DNA of 6,729 bases, from positions 1-6,729 of the forward strand of contig JBDRGX010000002.1 in the NCBI GenBank assembly GCA_043817485.1. The letters are read 5' to 3'. The notes beneath the pieces were generated by a model. It was not told the DNA's origin, ran no database searches, and saw only the letters and a list, made by a program, of their open reading frames with translations. The translations under genes and the position numbers were made by a program. Of the stretch, positions 4,804-6,729 are shown piece after piece. Position 1 is the stretch's first letter; each line of letters begins with the position of its first letter. This DNA is from JBDRGX01 sp043817485 [NCBI: bacterium]. Lineage in GTDB: Bacteria; JBDRGX01.

Positions 4804-5557
4804 AATTTTAGTTATTGCTAATCAAAAAGGTGGTGTTGGAAAAACTACCACTGCTATAAATCTTTCAGCAGGGCTTGCTTTACAAGGACAAAAAGTCCTT
4901 TTAATAGATGTAGATCCTCAAGGAAATACAACAAGTGGGTTAGGTTTTGACCATGACAAAATAACAAATACTATTTATCATTTTTTTTTAAATCAAAAAA
5001 ATATAAAAGAAATTATTTTATCTACTGCTTTAAAAAATCTTTATTTAATAGCTTCTAATATGGATTTAATTGGAATTGAAGTTGAATTAGTTAATTTTCC
5101 ACAAAAAGAAATGATATTAAAAAATGCTTTACAAGAGATAAAAAATGAGTATAATTATATTATTTTGGATTGTCCACCTTCTTTAAATTTACTTACAATA
5201 AATGCTTTAAGTGCAGCATCTGGAATTATTATTCCAGTACAATGTGAATATTATGCTTTAGAAGGAATAAGTCAATTGCTTAAAATAATTAATTTAATTC
5301 AACAAAATTTTAATCCATTATTAGTCATAGAAGGGCTTCTTTTAACAATGTATGATTCAAGAACTAATCTTTCTATACAAATTGTAAAAGAAATTAGAGA
5401 ATATTTTGGAGATAAAGTATTTAAAACAATTATTCCTCGAAATGTTCGTATAAGTGAATCTCCAAGTTTTGGACAACCAGTAATACTTTATGACAAAAAT
5501 TCTGCTGGTGCACAAACTTATTTAAATTTTGCTAAAGAGGTATTAAAAAATGAATAA
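4796..5557 (+). CDS. parA: Chromosome-partitioning ATPase ParA (Soj)
   Basis: This 253-residue deviant Walker ATPase binds DNA non-specifically in its ATP dimer form and, with ParB, moves replication-origin regions apart. The deviant Walker A KGGVGKTT is at residues 11-18 with the signature Lys11. The A' motif DVDPQGN is at 38-44 and Walker B ILDCPP at 123-128 (Asp125). The C-terminal block PRNVRISESPSFGQPVILYD from 214, followed by SAGAQTYLNFAKEVL, is typical of chromosomal Soj proteins. There is no N-terminal helix-turn-helix, so it is the short chromosomal type rather than the large plasmid type. AAGGA at 4787-4791 precedes ATG 4796. It overlaps larE by 8 nt (ATGGGTAA) and parB by 8 nt (ATGAATAA), so all three are probably co-translated. 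Confidence 0.96.
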   Translation: MGKILVIANQKGGVGKTTTAINLSAGLALQGQKVLLIDVDPQGNTTSGLGFDHDKITNTIYHFFLNQKNIKEIILSTALKNLYLIASNMDLIGIEVELVNFPQKEMILKNALQEIKNEYNYIILDCPPSLNLLTINALSAASGIIIPVQCEYYALEGISQLLKIINLIQQNFNPLLVIEGLLLTMYDSRTNLSIQIVKEIREYFGDKVFKTIIPRNVRISESPSFGQPVILYDKNSAGAQTYLNFAKEVLKNE

Positions 5558-6395
5558 ACAAGTTTTAGGAAAGGGATTAAAAGCATTAATTCCTGATAAA
5601 TTTCAAATAGAAAAAACAGAAGTAATGGAAATAGAAATAGAAAAAATTTTTCCAAATCCATTACAACCACGAACAGAGTTTTCACAAGAAAAATTAAAAG
5701 AATTAGCAAATTCTATTAAAGAAAAAGGAATAATTCAACCTATTATTGTAAAACCTAAAGATCAAGGAACTTTTGAAATAATTGCAGGAGAAAGACGATT
5801 TAGAGCAACCAAAAGTTTAGGAATAAAAAAAATTCCAGTTTTAGTTAAACATGTCCAGCAAGAAGAAGCTTTAGAAATATCTTTAATAGAAAATATTCAA
5901 AGAGAAGAATTAAATTTAATTGATGAAGCAGAAGCATATAAAACATTAATGGAAAAATTTGGGTTAACTCAAGAAAAAATGGCTGAAAAAGTAGGTAAAG
6001 ATAGGGCATCTGTTGCAAATATTCTTCGTTTATTAAAACTTCCTCAAGAAATTAAAAAATATTTAGCAAAAGGTAAAATTTCTTTTGGACATGCGAGAGC
6101 ATTATTAAGTTTAGATAATAATCAACAAATATTACTTTGTCAAAAAATAATTGAAAAAGGACTTTCTGTAAGAGAAACAGAAGAAATAATTAAAAAATTA
6201 TCTATTTCTGTAGAAAAAAAAATAATAGTTTCTAAAGATTTAGAAATTATGAATATTGAAAATAAATTAAGAGAATTATTTGGAACAAAAGCAGAAATAA
6301 AGAAAAAAGGAAATAAAGGGAAAATTGAAATAAAATTTTCTTCTGAAGAAGAATTAATAAGAATTATTGAAGTAATGAATATTTCGATAGATTAA
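5550..6395 (+). CDS. parB: Chromosome-partitioning CTPase ParB (Spo0J)
   Basis: This 281-residue protein loads at centromere-like parS sites, spreads as a CTP-dependent sliding clamp and stimulates ParA. The N-terminal GKGLKALIP (residues 7-15) is the short ParA-activating peptide. CTP-binding boxes are visible as NPLQPR (36-41), GERRFRA (80-86) and ENIQRE (114-119). A helix-turn-helix for parS spans about 139-163 (LTQEKMAEKVGKDRASVANILR region). The charged C-terminus (about 230-281) fits the dimerisation domain. Length is normal. AAAGAGG at 5534-5540 sits 9 nt before ATG 5550, inside the end of parA, giving tight coupling. No parS-like palindrome was found in the window. The gene ends the cluster, and the downstream sequence is repeats rather than another gene. 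Confidence 0.96.
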   Translation: MNKQVLGKGLKALIPDKFQIEKTEVMEIEIEKIFPNPLQPRTEFSQEKLKELANSIKEKGIIQPIIVKPKDQGTFEIIAGERRFRATKSLGIKKIPVLVKHVQQEEALEISLIENIQREELNLIDEAEAYKTLMEKFGLTQEKMAEKVGKDRASVANILRLLKLPQEIKKYLAKGKISFGHARALLSLDNNQQILLCQKIIEKGLSVRETEEIIKKLSISVEKKIIVSKDLEIMNIENKLRELFGTKAEIKKKGNKGKIEIKFSSEEELIRIIEVMNISID

Positions 6396-6521
6396 AGAGA
6401 TAGGAATAATAAATTTGAAATATTCGAATGACAAAAATATGAATGTTTCAAATAAATGGTAAATTGGAAATTGAAAATAAATACAAATAATCAAAAAATG
6501 AGAATTGAATTTTGAAAATTC

Positions 6522-6539
6522 GTAGGGGGGCAATTCATG
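6522..6539 (+). repeat. Half of a GC-rich palindromic repeat (GTAGGGG...CAATTCATG)
   Basis: GTAGGGGGGCAATTCATG looks like the left half of a palindrome I recall from several phyla, in which GTAGGGGCAATTCATG is followed by its reverse complement ending in CCCCTAC. Here the right half is absent and the MITE-like element begins two bases after the centre. The matching right half is not found after the element either, so the palindrome was cut rather than simply split. Confidence 0.5.
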
Positions 6540-6540
6540 C

Positions 6541-6656
6541 AGACTGTGTCATAATTCAATTTCACGGCAATTGTTTTACAACATAAAGGGTAGGTTTCCA
6601 CAAAACCACAATATGTTGTGGTATGGATGTCTAGATTTAGAGTTATGACACAGTCT
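6541..6656 (+). mobile_element. 116-bp MITE-like element with 14-bp perfect terminal inverted repeats
   Basis: The left end AGACTGTGTCATAA (6541-6554) is the exact reverse complement of the right end TTATGACACAGTCT (6643-6656), and weaker inverted similarity continues several bases inward. The interior encodes nothing and holds a strong 7-bp hairpin ACCACAA-TATG-TTGTGGT (6605-6622). This fits a non-autonomous element mobilised in trans by a transposase encoded elsewhere. No clear target-site duplication is visible (ATGC on the left, CATA on the right). I could not assign the ends to a named IS family. Confidence 0.7.
6605..6622 (+). repeat. Hairpin inside the MITE-like element
   Basis: ACCACAA and TTGTGGT form a perfect 7-bp stem with a TATG loop, near the right of the element centre. 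It lacks a following T-run. It may be a structural feature of the element. Confidence 0.7.
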
Positions 6657-6699
6657 CATAGATGATCATTTTAAAAATATATCTACGAATAGAGTTATG
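6630..6699 (+). repeat. Near-duplicate TCTA-N4-TAGAGTTATG motif
   Basis: TCTAGATTTAGAGTTATG (6630-6647, in the right end of the MITE-like element) resembles TCTACGAATAGAGTTATG (6682-6699), which lies 34 nt after that element. Fourteen of 18 bases match, and the four differences are consecutive. The second copy lacks the ACACAGTCT terminus. Confidence 0.4.
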
Positions 6700-6729
6700 T
6701 CTTTATATATAATATGATGAGGTGCTGGT

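Larger units (their letters stand above)
6396..6729 (+). other. Intergenic repeats and MITE-like element downstream of parB
   Basis: No gene is visible. About 6396-6515 is low-complexity AT-rich DNA rich in TTGAAAT/ATTGAAAAT and ATTCGAATGAC-like strings, which I recognise as a common intergenic texture in some uncultured bacterial genomes. It is followed by half of a GC-rich palindrome (6522-6539), a 116-bp inverted-repeat element (6541-6656), and AT-rich sequence to the right edge. There is no clear terminator for parB. Confidence 0.7.

Noticed and set aside
6708-6713. TATAAT as a promoter for a gene beyond the right edge.
   Set aside because: No acceptable -35 box lies 16-18 nt upstream, and no downstream gene is visible.
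1-6729. CRISPR array, tRNA or rRNA genes.
   Set aside because: No regularly spaced repeats, cloverleaf-like sequences or conserved rRNA strings were seen on either strand.

Overview
This window is a strongly AT-rich bacterial segment (roughly a quarter to 30% G+C by eye) with every gene on the + strand. Genes are closely packed or overlapping, Shine-Dalgarno sequences are AGGA/GGAG-type, and two gene-poor gaps are filled with small repeats that are much more GC-rich than their surroundings. The gene set (ComEB-type dCMP deaminase, a class III-signal pilin, a MetF protein fused to a MetV-like Cys-rich tail, LarE-ParA-ParB) suggests an anaerobic or acetogen-like, uncultured-type bacterium. An Omnitrophota-like lineage is my best guess from remembered gene neighbourhoods, but nothing here proves it.

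Layout. Positions 1-40 hold the last codons of an upstream gene that overlaps the deaminase (37-486). A type IV prepilin-like gene (458-850) begins inside the deaminase 3' end from a TTG with a good ribosome binding site. It carries an in-frame TGA in the middle of its N-terminal hydrophobic motif. A two-pass membrane protein with a HAMP domain follows (903-1469). Positions 1470-1831 are a repeat-laden gap. Next is a broken gene (1832-2269) resembling the C_GCAxxG_C_C redox-protein family. Its middle is replaced by a 158-bp inverted-repeat-bounded segment that carries a copy of a GC-rich hairpin repeat. metF-metV (2278-3879) is translationally linked to that broken gene. larE (3946-4803), parA (4796-5557) and parB (5550-6395) form a tight cluster, each junction overlapping by 8 nt. 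Positions 6396-6729 hold low-complexity sequence, half of a GC-rich palindrome and a 116-bp MITE-like element with perfect 14-bp terminal inverted repeats.

How the genes fit together. The deaminase supplies dUMP for dTMP synthesis, which consumes methylene-tetrahydrofolate. MetF-MetV reduces the same folate to methyl-tetrahydrofolate, so both touch one-carbon metabolism, although they are 1.8 kb apart and probably not one operon. LarE makes the sulfur-bearing precursor of the nickel-pincer nucleotide cofactor. Its coupling to the chromosome-partition pair ParA-ParB looks positional rather than functional.

I do not see a new defence or mobile system. The most unusual signals are the interrupted prepilin, the gene disrupted by a composite repeat, and the families of small GC-rich palindromes and MITE-like elements.
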